From Pterobdella sp. o SKG-2022 (taxonomy: Eukaryota > Annelida > Clitellata > Hirudinida > Piscicolidae): DNA of 64,000 bases. The stretch lies in assembly GCA_964035795.1 (NCBI GenBank), contig OZ038322.1, forward strand, positions 22,588,359 through 22,652,358, written 5' to 3'. Shown here piece after piece: positions 13,063 through 41,439 of this stretch; position 1 is the stretch's first letter, and each line of letters starts with the position of its first letter. Made by a program: the position numbers and the translations under genes. The notes below the pieces were generated by a model. It ran no database searches and was not told the DNA's origin. It saw nothing but the letters and a program-made list of their open reading frames with translations.

Positions 13063-14412
13063 TTAAAATGGTGCATAAGGAGCTCCTCCTTGAGATCGGT
13101 TTTTGAGAAAGCGAATCAAGAAGAACACAGCAATGCACACAACAAAGCCTAAAATTATTCCCCCAACAAATGACCATCCATCAAATCCATGACATGACTT
13201 AGGACCTGTGAGTACATATAATGCTGCATTGAAAAGATGGAAATAATAAATTAAAAAATTCAACAAATATTCTTGATACCTCTAATATATTGCATTTGAG
13301 TCCTTATAAATATTTTTAAAGACCTTATTTTTTGAAAGCTTTGTTGTATCAATAGCTCAGACCATAAAACTTTAATAAAAACACATATCATTGTTTTTTA
13401 ATCTAAATGGATATAATCTCAAAATTTAAGCTAAATACAATGAGAAACTTCTATCATGTGAATCTCCCAACGCTAATAAAACATAATTTTTCTCTGATTT
13501 GATTTATTATTCTTTTCATGACTAAAAAAAAGTTCATACATTTTAAATTGTGATGATAAATGATAATTCTTTATTAAATTACAACTTGGCAGGACAAAAA
13601 CTAACACAAAAGATATTTTATAATACCATATCATATTTTATCAAGGTCATTCATTATTTTTATTAAATATTCACTAACATGTTGGCATGACTTGAAAAAA
13701 CAGCCAATAATGAAACCCTTAACTTTGAATTTTTTAAAAATTCAAGTTCTAAAATAAATAATGCTTGATAAACTAAATATAAACATACCTGATGTTGTAG
13801 TAGTTATAGGCAATGCTGTGGTAATAGCTGTAATAGTAGTTGTGATTGTAGAAATGGTTGTATGATTTGTGGGCAAAACCGTAGTGGAATTGGTAATTGA
13901 GGTTGTAGCAGGAACAGTGGTTATAAGTGTGGTGAGAGTGGTATTGGTAGATGAAGGAACAGTAGTAGCCTTTGTAGACGATGTAGTTATAGTGGTATTT
14001 AAGGGTAGCGTTGTTACAGTAGTGGCATTCGTTGAAACCAGACTAGTGGTATTTGTAAATTCATACGATGTTGTAACTACTGATGGATTGGTCGATACAG
14101 AAGAACCACCCGATCTAGTTGTTGAAATAGTGCCTGGGGTACTTGATCCCTGAGTACCTGTAGAGTTCAATGTGTTTCAAAACGATTTATTTGAAAAAAA
14201 AATTTACACTGGCCGTGCTTTTGTAATCGTTTTTTATTATATAAAATCATTAAGACCCATTTGAAATATTGATTTATTCTGATAAACGCGTTCGAAATAT
14301 GATTATTGATGTATAGCTCAAATAAATATAAAAATGGCTTGTATTAAAATTTTTAAAAACCTCCAAGTGTTAGAAAACAGACTAAAAAACAAAATAAAAT
14401 GAATCTGAACAT
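13063..14412 (-). CDS. CD164/visgun-like sialomucin, type I membrane protein
   Basis: Three exons (14412-14361, 14157-13789, 13205-13063) join exactly to 187 aa. Exon 1 encodes a signal peptide, MFRFILFCFLVCFLTLG. Exon 2 is almost wholly Ser/Thr with Asn-X-Thr sequons, a heavily O-glycosylated mucin-like ectodomain. Exon 3 gives a short CHGFDGWSFVGGIILGF juxtamembrane and membrane segment and a basic cytosolic tail, FLKNRSQGGAPYAPF. The FD..SF(V/I)GGI(V/I)L block is the hallmark of the CD164, TMEM123 and Drosophila visgun family, which act in endosomal trafficking and adhesion. The usual C-terminal Y-H-T-L lysosomal sorting signal is not present as such; the tail has APYAPF instead. The mucin part evolves fast, so family assignment rests on the membrane segment. 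Confidence 0.8.
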
Positions 14413-14488
14413 CTTCAAAACCACGAGTCAATAAAAAAATAGGAAAAATCACGCCCCTAAATAGAGGAAACAAGCGAATAGAAAGAAA

Positions 14489-15758
14489 CTAAATATAAGA
14501 ATAGTTGTAGTTTTTAAAATCTAATTTGTAATAGTTATTTATATCATTTTTTTGTTTTTGATTGAGCAGAAATAAAAATTTATCAAAAATTTTATCAGTG
14601 TTAAATTTTCCGCGATTCTTATGAATTAAGACTTCATTCTTGAAATTTTTTTCACCAAAAAGCAACGTCCATAGATTTTTGATTTGCTCGTTCAGATTTT
14701 CAAATTTAATCACGTAGTTGTAGTTTATTTGCCACGTTCTGCACACTTGCCAATACGGAGCCCAATGTGAATTGCTCTTTTCGTGACAAGGCACTTTGCT
14801 GTCGATTATAAAGTCAACAAAATCATCAAATTTAGGAATTTTTGAGATATATCGATTTTTTTTCTTTTTTCTAACGTGTTTTATGAAGTAAAAATATTTG
14901 AATTTTTTGCGGTCATTAACTTTCAAATATTTATCGAAGTATGCAGACAAGAGCCTTTTAAAGGGATGCCTCACTATGATAACTTTTTTGAACTTTTGCA
15001 ACTCACACAAGCCATTATAGTTCTTTTTGAGAAATTGACTCAAAGTTAAGAAGCCGACTTTGTTCAGAGTTGCCAACGAGTGCACAGGTTGCTTGTTGGT
15101 GAAGTTTTGTGCCATGTTGTAACGTTGACTCACGAAAGAGATGACAGAAGACTTAAGAGAAGTGGAAGCTGCTTTAGGAACGAAGCAGATGAGAAGGTCT
15201 TTATGGATGAAGATGTTGTTGGTTGGCACTTGACAACTGTTATTGTTTGAACTGTAGGATTTTATAAAAATGTTATGTTTTCAGTAGAATGAAGTTTCAT
15301 TCCCTTACAATACAGTTTCTCTTAAAGACAAATAAAAGTTTTGATCAAAATCGTAAAATACACAATGATCAAAAAAGTTGTAATTTTAGAAAGCGTTTAG
15401 CTTATATTTGAAAGATTCGAGGGTTTGATTCTCTAAGTGAAGTTACTCGCGCTATTTTATAAAATATTTTTAATAATTATGAAAATTAAATTATTAAGTA
15501 ATGAAAATTAACACTTTCAAGTCAGTGATGATTATGATAAGGTGGCCAAAAAAAAATATCTCCTTCATTTCAATTAAGTAATTCGACCATCCAAATGGGT
15601 TTTCCACATAAAAAGAGTAAAACTAACCTTATATTAGTTGTTGAATCACAATTTTTATTTATTGCTTTGATTTTATTTCTGTAAAATACTTGAAGCAAGT
15701 AGACCATTAAAACTACCACCCACACCACACAAAACAGCTTAATCTTCGCTATCATCAT
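14489..15758 (-). CDS. Golgi carbohydrate sulfotransferase, HNK-1/CHST8-14 family
   Basis: Two exons (15758-15628 and 15236-14489) join to 292 aa. These Golgi type II enzymes move sulfate from PAPS to sugars on glycoproteins, chondroitin or dermatan. The start at 15758 (MMIAKIKLF) is the first ATG after an in-frame stop and gives a short cytosolic tail and one membrane anchor, FCVVWVVVLMVYLLQVF. The 5'-phosphosulfate loop is LLICFVPKAASTSLK, the 3'-phosphate motif is VIIVRHPFKRLLSAYFDKY, and near the C-terminus HWAPYWQVCRTWQINYNYVI matches the family's HW.P....C....I.YD box. Length is near the short end of the family. The catalytic domain is very Lys and Asn rich, unlike neighbouring genes. 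The exact sugar substrate cannot be told. Confidence 0.85.
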
Positions 15759-18340
15759 CCGTCTTTTGTGCAGTTTTTCCAACTATAACTTTATAGGCTT
15801 TCAACACCTTCAACAGGGATCTAAATACTTGTATATTACATATAGATGGCATTTTAACACACATCTTATATAAAACATTTGCATCAAATCTCTTAAAAAA
15901 AGTGTTTTAAAGAAAAACTAAAATATGTTTTCTAAAACAAATACAACTTTTTTTATTTAGTACAACCTCGTCATGAGAAATTAGTTCCAGGTTTTATGTT
16001 TTAGGATGTTTCAACGAAAAATAAAGTATATATCCTATGATGGTTGATTGCAAATAACTAACTGGTGTGTATTATGGACCGATGCAATTAAAAAATATAT
16101 GCAATCTTCTTTGTCTTTAATGTATTTTAAACTGTCAAATAAAATTATTTTTTAATTTTTCAAATAAAATTCAACCTTATTTCACGTATTCTGTTGCATG
16201 CATATGTATATATATGTTGCATTGGTATGCATAATCGAGTCATTAGTTTAGTTTACTCTGAAGATCAAAAAAAATAGTTTCTACTAACCTTAACTCGGAA
16301 TTTTAAATGAATAATAGTTTTAATGTCGAGTTATATAAAAATATAAACAAATAACTATTAAGCTAAAACTCATTTATATTTGATTTAACCTTCTTTAGGT
16401 GGATTGTTTTTAAATTTTAGCCATAATATTAGAATAGTTTTCATGTATTTTTTTTCCATCGATACTTCTACTTTTGGGTATGGCGCAGAATATTTTAACA
16501 TGTTAACAGTTTTATATTCTTTGACTTCTTTTAGGTCCACTTTAGCGAAAGTAAAGAAGGAAGCTAGGGTCTTGTCGTACTACTATCTTGATTTGTTTAG
16601 TATAAACAAATCCCATTGGAGCTTCTAGCTCTGCGTATGGCGCCAAATACTATAAAAAATTTTTTTTTAATAAAAGAAATGAATTTATTATTATTTAATT
16701 AAATTAGCGGTCGTTCATTCGTCTTCAATAAAATATATTGTGTGGCAATGTGTTAACGATTTTCTAGATTGATTATAATACACCTTGTAAATTAAAGTAG
16801 AATATGAAAGTTACGAGTCTTAAAATTGTCTGTTATAGAAGACGTTAAAAATTCAAATTGGCCGCTAGGATTATTTAGCAACCGCGATTGTATAAACTTC
16901 GATATTTTTAAAATTATTTGAAAATAATTGAAAACAGTTCGATTAGGTTACAATATGCTTTAGAGCATCAGATAGCCCAAAACAAGATGTTCAAGTGCAT
17001 GATATATAAATATCAGTTTTTAAAAATTTAAAATATAGCTGAAAAATATCAATAAATACGTCAAAACTTCAATGAATTAATTGAAAACTGAATAAAAAAA
17101 GGCTAGAACAGTAGCGAGGTAAAAAATAGCAATTAACAATAATACTAATGAAAACAACATAATAATGAAAAGAATTTGAAGCAAATGGGAGGTCACGCAC
17201 ACTGTCGATTGTTTTTTCAACTCAACATATTTCCCACGAGGCATCAGTTCTCATAGAAATAATATAAAAAAATAATAAAAATATAGATAAATATTAGCAA
17301 TAAGAATATCAATATAAATTAAGAAAAAAATAGTATCAATTAAGTATTATATCCAATAATATCAATATGAACATTGAAAACGTGTAAAATTCATCTATTA
17401 AAAAGTTAATTAATCAATACTATTAATCAATCTTTTTTAATGAAATCTATCTCAAAGGAAGTTTTTTTGAAATTAATATATTTTCAGACTCTCTTTTGAC
17501 CCAAATAACCCATAAATTATTTTAAAATCTTAAATTTGTATTAAATAAATCCATATATAAGAATTTTACTTTTTTAAAGCTTTATGGCATTTGAGTATTT
17601 TGCATTGATTATTGGGCTTGCTTAATCCTACTAAAACTTATAAAATAATAAGCTTCATTAGAATTTGATTGGGACAAGTTTCTTAGTTGTTACTCATTTT
17701 TTGCTGATACTACTGTAGAATATTTACGCTGAAGAAAAACTCTTAAATTCACTTTTTCACCAGCTTCTGTCAAATTAGTTTTTTCAACGTTAAGGACCTA
17801 TGCCAAGAAACTTGTCATTCTTACACATAAATGCAAAATCTTTAGTGTTTTTAAAAAAAAACTTTTTTTTCTTAATGGAATACATGACCAAACCATTCTA
17901 TTAATTATAATATATGAACTTTATTATAGTGGTATAACGTCGCCATACGTTTCGGTAAATACATGATAGATAAACGCCAACACTAAGATTCATTTCAGAA
18001 CAAGGCTTTCGTAAACATAACTTACATTATCAATTAATCCAGTATTTCATAATTTAAAAAGTTCTGTTTACTTAAATTTGAAAAGTAAGATGCTATAATT
18101 TTATTAGACTTAAAAACGGTGATGATGCCAGAGTTTTCATGATAAACACTTTAATATTAATTATAAGGGTGAAAATGACAAGAATAGATTTACTTATTGA
18201 TGACATAAAGAAATAATAAGACGATGAAGGTAACATTTGCAGTCTGAAACCACTCAACCCGCAAAACACGCTTGAGTATAATACACAATGATAATGATTT
18301 TGAATGTGATGATGATGATGATGAGACAAGCTCATTGTGC
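15759..18340. other. Gene desert, AT-rich
   Basis: About 2.6 kb with no supportable gene. Two short similar blocks around GTATGGCGC(A/C)(G/A)AATA occur near 16476 and 16632, perhaps an old duplication. It contains the sulfotransferase upstream region and the RANBP3 3' untranslated region. Confidence 0.5.
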
Positions 18341-21300
18341 TCAGGCTTCGGATGAAGAGGTTTCGTTGCTGTCTGCAAGTTAGAAATGCAGTTAAAAACC
18401 GCATAAATTATGAAAACACAAACCTTCAGATAAATCATATGAACTTTCTATAAACATACTTTTGAATAACGCTAAACACATGCTCTTAGTTTAAATACAT
18501 GTTCTACAATAAGGATAAACTTTGACAAGCATATAAAAAGTTTCACACAAGTAACATAAACACAGATCAAAACATACTCTCAAGCACTGGGACTTCTTCG
18601 CTTGATCCGTCCTCCTGTAGCTTGCTGTTCATGATAATTTCAATGAGATCATTAAACAAAATACTAAAATTCACTTTGAAATTGAAACACTTTGAATCAA
18701 AGCTTGTCTGTTTAGAGTATTTTTACAAACTCATCATTATTTTTACAGCTTATTTCCCTCAGCAGAGGTTGAAACTAATTAAAGAGGGAGCACATCAAAA
18801 CTAAAACAATACATCACCCCAACACTACATAGTTAAGAACCACATTCATGGCCACATGCCACACACCTTAGTTTGACAGGAGGGTCATCATCGTGATGCT
18901 CTGTGGACCTTTTGCGATCTTGCAACTGCTTGTATCTGTGTGTCATCAATACCAATCAACTCGCTATAAAACAGAAATTTATTGGTTAATGTAAAAAAAG
19001 TTCTCTCAAGGCAAACTTATATTTTCATGTAAAAACTTTGTAACTTTCCTTACAAAAAGCTTCAAAGAATTTACTTATAAGCATTTACTTTGTTGTTTCA
19101 TAATCGTTAAAGATCAAAATCAAAATGGTTCAAACGATTATTAAAGTCGAAGGTAACAAAGAGTTAACATAACAAAGAAACCTTGAATAAATGGCTGAAA
19201 ACATCTGCTCTGTGTCCTTGATGGAAGCCTGTATATATATATATATATCATTGGTGATGGTTTAGTGGGAAAAATAGCCTTATCAGGTTAGTACCTTAGC
19301 TTATTAGAACTTACATGACTTAACCATCAATATAAAGTGATTATGAAAACAACAGCCTAAAATGAAAGACAGTAAAAAAATGTAAAAAAAAATATACACA
19401 CTGTGATGAGGTAAACAAGAGGTCCCAGCTGAGGGTCGATGGAGCTAACCTTGATGTTCTTGTTGTTCACCTGCATATCACATTACGATTGTTTGTGTGT
19501 TTTGGAATCCAAGCAACTTTCTTGTTAGGTTTCACTATGTTGCTTGAAATCATCTTGTACCATTAAAGATGCCACAGAAACCATAAACATTGTCATGTGT
19601 CATTAAGATAATTACATGTTTGTATCAGTTAACACCCCCCCCCCCCACAAAGCACCCACCTTCTGCACCAGCATGTCCTTCCACAGCTTTATGTTCAACA
19701 ACAACCTCAAGCTACCCTTCGCTCTCATCACTGTGTTTGCAGTTATACTCTTAATGTGAATAAGGAAATAGAAAAAAAAACACAAAAAAATGAAGTTCGA
19801 GCATAAGGTTATTCCTAACAAGGGTTTTGGTTGGTGATTCATAGGTTTCTCAAAGGGCTACTTCATGAAAATGAAAAAAGTAGAAAAATAAAGAAAAGCC
19901 AAAAAAACCACCAGCCCACCTAATCTGGATTGGAAGGGCTGTTGGTTGGGCAGATCATTGAGTCTGAGAAGACCTCTTCCCTTCTCTGACCACCCCTGGG
20001 TCCTCTTGTCAAACACGTGCAACTTTGCCATCACCTGCGTTTTTGTGTGTTTGTTTTTTACAAATCAATCAATCAAATCTTTTTTATAGCCCGATTTCTT
20101 TTACCAAAGGTTGGAGGTGAGTCAATGAAGCTTTTGAAGAGTTTTTGTGTACGTATATTTAACATATTTATATTTGTCTGTTTGTATTGATGCATGTGTT
20201 TTAAGTGTGCTGAGGTTCATAATGGTATTCTTTATGATAACATACCTGCAACACGTTAGATTCACCTTCTTCTCCTGTTTCACATTTCACCTAAAAAATT
20301 TTTTTGAATTATTTTATGTGTTGCAAACGTATTTAGATGCATCTACACATGTATACTTATGTGAAAATTGAACACCTCTTTGAGGTGAGTTTTATTGTCC
20401 TTATTGAATTGTTCTTGAGCGGATTGTTCCAGAGAGAGATTGTTGTTGGCGTTGTTTGATGTTGAGGTCACTACTGGAGCATCAAAACTTTTTGCTTCTT
20501 CTTCTTCTTCCACTGCTGAACAAAACTTCCATTATCACATGTGCTTCATCAGATATAAATTTTAAAATAAAATAAAACATGATAAATATAATACATCATC
20601 ATAATCATTTCATGCCAGCTTCTATGCTAGCATGGGTTGAGCACACATAAACACACCCTCATTCTTGCCATTGACAACTCGATCAGACAAGTTGCTTCCA
20701 AATATGAAACCTCTAGTGACAGAACTATTGTTGGTTGATGTGGTATTGTTGGTTGATGTTGAAGATTCAGTTGTGTTGTTGTTAGTGGTACTTGTTGCTT
20801 CTTGGCTGTTGTCCTCTAATGTCAACACTTTCTTTTCTGTAGATTTTTAGCCAATAAAGAAATAACAGCAATAATTTTTAAAATAACAACCATATATGTT
20901 AATTCAACAATAGCATTAATAGATCGGCTGTTATCTTGACAAAATATTGATGCCAAAAGAATGAAAAGCAACTATAATAATTGAGCCCACAAAGATTAGT
21001 TAAAACATATTATTTAATTTGAATAAAAAAATAATTAATAAACATAAAAAAGATGATGATTCAAACAAACGATTGAGAGGACAAATGAGCTTAGGAGGTT
21101 CAAGCTTAAAAGTGTTGTTGTTTGTTGAGTTGTCATCAGTGTTGTTGACTGAAATGATCATAAAAGAAGGTACTTATAAAAAATAATAAAGATGAAAATC
21201 TTTATTGATAATAAAAACTCTAATTAATTAAAGTAAGAAATTAATTGAAAACTATATAAGATAACTTTTGATAAGGTTTGCATGGTGTTGCAGTGGAGAA

Positions 21301-21670
21301 GGTCTCAAAAAGAAAGACTTTGGTTTGCCATTTGAAGCTGTTTGAATAAAATGTAATGTTGTAAAAGTTATTACCATCTACTTTGAAAACCTGTTTTCAA
21401 GCCAGCATGAGTTGGATGAACACATGATAACATTTAATATAGAGATAATTGATACATGATATTATAATGTATGAGATAATGAAATATACCGGGTTCACTC
21501 ATAGAAGGCTGCGAAACCCCCTCTGCAAAAATTTCATTGTAGCTATTATAGAATTCATATAGATTAAAAGTTAATTTAAAAAGACCATTTGCAGAAGAAC
21601 TCTGGCTTGGTTTGGTTTCTTGAGATTCTTTTTTATCTGACGTTTTATTATGATTTTTTACTTCTTAAAG
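18341..21670 (-). CDS. RANBP3: Ran-binding protein 3, RanBD1-containing nuclear export cofactor
   Basis: RanBP3 binds Ran-GTP and CRM1 and aids nuclear export. Exons read on the minus strand: about 21667-21589, 21523 to about 21491, 21148-21071, 20836-20657, 20515-20376, 20290-20246, 20034-19920, 19730-19660, 19470-19402, 19228-19182, 18935-18867, 18624-18578, 18372-18341. Key blocks: FKLEPPKLICP (as FRLKPP.LI in vertebrates), two FG-type motifs with GFIFGSNLSDRV, then the Ran-binding domain TGEEGESNVLQ, LHVFDKRTQGWSEKGRGLLR, LVMRAKGSLRLLLNIKLW, SSIDPQLGPLVYLI and IKDTEQMFSAIYSR. The tail ends in a Ser/Glu-rich acidic stretch with stop at 18341. Mid-protein linkers are Asn/Thr/Ser rich. The first coding exon and start are uncertain. 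Vertebrate paralogue RANBP3L cannot be excluded, though a single invertebrate copy is usual. Confidence 0.88.
19630..19650. repeat. Poly-C tract
   Basis: A run of about 13 C residues (poly-G on the transcribed strand) lies 10-20 bp beyond the donor of RANBP3 exon 19730-19660. Such tracts are unusual in this AT-rich window and are prone to length errors. Confidence 0.9.
20050..20115 (-). mobile_element. Possible SINE/LINE 3' tail with GATT repeats
   Basis: On the minus strand the segment reads AAATCGGGCTATAAAAAAGA followed by GATTGATTGATT. A short palindromic-looking end plus a four-base repeat tail is typical of retroposon 3' ends. It differs from the CATTA-tailed SINE in this window. It is too short to classify further. 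Confidence 0.35.
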
Positions 21671-22361
21671 CTTCAAATCTTAATTATTTTAAGACTTCGG
21701 TGTTGATATTGGCGATACATTCAATCTAAGAAAATCAACAGAAAGAGAATATTTTAGCATTTTATTTTCTAGTTTTCATTAAAAATGCAAATATTCTTCT
21801 AAAATTTGAAACATATAAATTACGAAGCTTGAAAAACCTGATTTTGTCACGTCCATTTTGAAATTTACAAACTTAAATAAGAGATGGGTATCATTAAATT
21901 TATGAATGAATTTTGCTTTTTTCAAAACGCACATTTTTTTCAAAATTTTTGAAGTTTTTGAAAATATTTTTATTTTAAATTAATTTATTTTGTTATTGAA
22001 CAAATTAAGTTAGAAACCGAGTGTTCGTTGAAGAAAAGATAACAGATCACTGAAATGAAATGGTATGATGCAAAACAATGAAATTTTTTAACATGGAAAC
22101 ATTCTTTAATAAACTTTGAAATATAATATAAAGAAATGTGAATGAAAATTTTATGTTGAAAAGTAGATTAATACAAGGGATGACTGGTTGACACGCATGA
22201 ATGGTCAAGAGTATATAAGACAAAACACCTGAAGGTACATTTTCGTGTCTTTAAATTTTACATTTCTAAAATTTTAAACACAATTTCAAACTTTTCTACT
22301 TGTTGAACACTTTTAGACCTCCTCGAAGATTCTAAAATAGTGGAAGTGAATTTCAACAGCT
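21671..22361. promoter_or_regulatory. Head-to-head intergenic region, RANBP3 and myosin VII
   Basis: About 0.7 kb between the first recognisable RANBP3 exon (minus) and the myosin VII start codon (plus). It must contain both promoters and 5' untranslated regions, and probably the RANBP3 start. I find no confident core element; it is AT-rich throughout. Confidence 0.45.
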
Positions 22362-38172
<15,811 letters not shown>

Positions 38173-38514
38173 ACGGGGATATATATAAAAAACATAAGCT
38201 ATGTTTCGTTTGAAGAAACTTAATTTATTATTGCAAAATGTTTCAACGACTTTTATGATTATTCTTATTGTTTAAGCCTTAATTGAATTCGTTGTTCACT
38301 ATGCTTTTGAAGGTTGATAAACTCTAGAAACACTAGATCTAAAATACGAGGATAAACAGATATTTTATGAAGGCGATGATAGCTTAGACTTTAGAAATTC
38401 ATTTGGCTCTTTTTCTACCATGGTTCCATGAAAATACATTCAATACAGTCTTTTTATTTTATTTTTTAAAAATTGTTAAAAAATAAAATTACCTCCAAAA
38501 GGTCCCCAGTTGCC

Positions 38515-38720
38515 TCGAAAAGTTTTCTACCTAATTCTTCGAGCCAAATATAAATATTCAAATGAAAGCACTTTTAGGAGTTTATTTTATTTCACGAAGC
38601 TTTTCGTGGAACTGCCTAACTCCTCAACAAAGCTGCCGGTTGAGAAGCCGCGTTGTTTTGAATGCAATGAGTTGAAAATAGAAGTTGTCCACCAAGCCCT
38701 GATATTTGAGGCTTTTTAAT
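38515..38720 (+). repeat. Dispersed element copy, longest of the GAAGCTTTTCG family
   Basis: From AATTCTTCGAGCCAAATATA through ATTCAAATGAAAGCAC, TTTTAGGAGTTTATTT, CACGAAGCTTTTCGTG and on to CCTGATATTTGAGGC. Parts match 51938-52055 and 24660-24760. The palindrome CACGAAGCTTTTCGTG is central. It may be a small non-autonomous retroelement or a fragment of a larger one. Confidence 0.6.
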
Positions 38721-39132
38721 ATTTCCGCAGTTTTTGCAGCGGAACCCGACTCGATGGAGCTGGCAATTATGTGGGACTTGGAGGAAGCGTCTTTCTCATA
38801 AAATACTCCGTTCAGATAATAACCTCATGCGAAATCGAATGAAAGGAATTTCATGAATTTTACCATGAAGTTTAAAAACTTTAAAGCATGTCAAAAAATT
38901 TTTGTGCTTTTAAATGAATAATTAGTTTAAAATAAAAAATAACTCATTGTAAAATGATGCCCATTTTTCGGAGTAAAATCTTAAATAATTTATGGTGTCT
39001 GTAATAAAATAACTGATAATCTTAAAGTTTTAATATCGATTCAATGATCCCAAGTGAGTAAGATATATTTATTTAACTAACAATTTTAAATAGTGGAAAG
39101 TGCATAAAAATATATAAACGTATCTAAATCTT

Positions 39133-39294
39133 CATATACTTTTTCAATTAAGTTTTGCAAAAATTTCTAAGACATTAATAATTAAAAACCTCACTTTATA
39201 TATCAAAATATATAAAGACTTTAATATATTGAGTGAGGTTTTTAATTAGTAATGTTTTAGAAATTTTTGCAAAACTTTATTGAAAAAGTATATG
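39133..39294. repeat. Long near-perfect inverted repeat (63-bp arms, 36-bp loop)
   Basis: The left arm 39133-39195 starts CATATACTTTTTCAAT and the right arm 39232-39294 ends ATTGAAAAAGTATATG, its reverse complement. The arms match at roughly nine of ten positions along about 63 bp, with AAAAATTTCTAA and its complement in the middle. The loop is also AT-palindromic. It looks like a MITE or foldback element; a transcribed hairpin is an alternative. Confidence 0.8.
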
Positions 39295-39373
39295 AACAAA
39301 TTAGCAATACAAAAATTCATATTTAAGTATTTAAAATAGAAAAAACTAAGTTGAAGAGATAAAATTACTAATG

Positions 39374-39846
39374 CTATCGTGTTTGGCGAAGAAGAGGCAA
39401 GTTTCGTTTGGCGTGGAGAGTAGAGAAGCCTTTACTTGCTCCTTTCACCTGCATTCTAATTTTATAATGTTTTCTTTCTTCACGAGAAAGATTTTTGTAT
39501 GCTTTTTTGTTCGGAAATGGCTCAACTATAAGAAATTTTTTTTCACGAGGTACTTCAAGTAATGTAGTCGACCTTTCCAAGTTTTCTGGTGATGCCAGAG
39601 GCAAAAAGAATGTTGGATACCAAAAACTGCAATACCTTGATTTTATAAAGTCGTCTAAAATCGGTGTTGTAGATTCTGTGTGTTCAAGTTTGGAATTAAT
39701 GTTCATACTATTTGCTAAATAAAAACTCTGAATATTTTTATAAAATATTCCAGATGGTGGAGGCACTTTAGAACTTCTTTGTTTTGTTAAAACCAAAAGA
39801 CCTACGGAAATGTCTTTGAGTGTGACTCTGTTGTATTTTTGAGCAC
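39374..39846 (-). CDS. Unrecognised small protein, 3' exon
   Basis: On the minus strand an acceptor (TTTATTCACAG) at 39847 opens an exon running to a TAG at 39374, about 157 codons. It begins with AQKYNRVTLKDISVGLLVL, contains PPPSGIFYKNIQSFYLANS and FWYPTFFLPLASPENLERS, and ends in a basic segment with NLSREERKHYKIRMQVKGAS and HAKRNLPLLRQTR. Many Pro/Tyr/Lys residues and no membrane segment or signal peptide are visible. I do not recognise the family; size and basic tail would fit a mitochondrial or axonemal microtubule-associated protein, but this is a guess. The 5' exon was not found. The long open frame, acceptor and coding-like composition are the support. Confidence 0.55.
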
Positions 39847-39879
39847 CTGTGAATAAAATTATGAAATTCATTTTCTGAA

Positions 39880-41430
39880 TAAAAAAAAATTTGTTTTAAC
39901 GGAAAAACTGTTAAAATTATAAAGCTTTATTACTTCTTGTGTTAGGATCGAAATTCCTTTTAAAAATAAGAGTTCTATAACATTAGTAAGTTGAATCCTT
40001 TAAAATTAGCAAACTTTGAAATCTTACAGAAGTTATTTAACTATTAAAACACTTAGGAATAAAGCTTTTTAAATACTTCCCTTGTGCTTGAAATGGTCTA
40101 GATAATGATCGTATTAGCTAAATCCCTCTAAAATCTTTTTCCATTTATGTACTTCTACACATTTATTAAATATCGACCAAAATTATGGCGCTCTCTTAGC
40201 TTAGTGAAATGTTATTTAAGTTTGTATAATTGATAATGTATGTTCAACTTACAAAAACCTTTGTGTTATTTAGTTAGTTAGTAATTTAATTTGATTCTTT
40301 TTTTTTAACAAGAAAACTTGCCTTTATTCAACAATAAGTTTGAAAAAAGCTATCAATAAAAGTAATATTTTAACAAAATATAAAATATATAAAAAATAAC
40401 AAATGATTTAATTCTCGATTTAAATCGTTTTCATAATAAGCAAATTCGGTTATTTATTTAAATTTATTTCGTGAAAGTTGCAGATGATTAAAATATTTTA
40501 AAAACTATCTTATGGTAACCGACAAAAATATTCGAAACAAAATATAAAGAAACACATAATATTATACAGTTTTAATTCATTAAAATTATAGCTTAATTGG
40601 CTACTCTCAATTACTTTTTGAGGGTTTTAACATAAGGATATATGAAACATCATCATCATTCCATTTAAATGTATGAAAAAAGAGGTAAAAGCTTTACTTA
40701 TGTGATTTTATATTTTTATAAAATTTGAAAGGGTTTTCTGGTTTTTTCAATTTTTAATGCATGGTGGTACACATAAAGCGCCATTTTGAAAATGCGATTT
40801 GGATAAAAAAAATAAGTCGACCATTCGATTACTCCTACCTAGGGTTTTGCTTGCACAACTGATTGGTTTCACAGGGTTTCACTGCATGTAGGATAAAAAT
40901 AGCAGCTAATACAATCAAGTTTTTGGATATCAAGATTTTATAGTATATAAAGATGAAGAAGCTATTTTTTTTTCAATTCAGAAATCTCAGAATTTTTCGT
41001 TACTTTGCTTTTTAGAAGCTGAAAGACATGTTATGTGTTATTATTTTTAATATATAATTAATATGTGATTTTCGGAATTTTTAATGAAATTGCATTTTTA
41101 ATATAATTTTTCTAAAGAAACAAAACTCTTCACGCTCTAACTAAATTAAAAAATCTATATAATAAAACGTGCCGAAGTAAATGATTTTGACAATACACTA
41201 ATATACAGTTTCAGCTCTCAACAGACCTTTGATGGTTGTCTTTAGTTATAATAAAAGTTTATTCATGAAAAAAAATTCTATTTAACCGTCAAATTTAAAA
41301 ATAAACAAAAATGTTTGAATTTTTTGTAATAAACAAAAATTAAAGATTTCTTCTAAATTTCTTGAACTTGCGAGAGTACCTAGCACACTACAAGCATTCC
41401 CTCTCAGAATGGCCACACTTATCGCTTAAA
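39880..41430. other. AT-rich intergenic stretch
   Basis: No gene, RNA or clear repeat could be recognised in about 1.5 kb. It should contain the 5' exon and promoter of the small minus-strand gene. Confidence 0.4.
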
Positions 41431-41439
41431 GTAGGAAGG

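Larger units (their letters stand above)
38173..39373. other. Intergenic with dispersed element and hairpin
   Basis: No gene is visible between the myosin VII stop and the small minus-strand gene. It holds two repeats listed separately (about 38515-38720 and 39133-39294). The rest is AT-rich. Confidence 0.6.

Noticed and set aside
13869..14153. Open frame on the plus strand rich in Val over the CD164-like mucin exon
   Set aside because: It is the antisense image of Thr/Asn-rich codons. Start, stop and splice signals support only the minus-strand mucin.
16404..16628. 74-codon plus-strand open frame
   Set aside because: No splice context, no family resemblance, located in an AT-rich intergenic region; expected by chance.
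18093..18438. Minus-strand open frames with His- and Ser-runs at the end of RANBP3
   Set aside because: They are 3' untranslated sequence: the in-phase RANBP3 frame stops at 18341, and the runs come from a GAT repeat.
20665..20850. Plus-strand hydrophobic open frame over a RANBP3 exon
   Set aside because: Antisense of an Asn/Thr/Ser-rich RANBP3 exon with correct splice sites; no family match on the plus strand.
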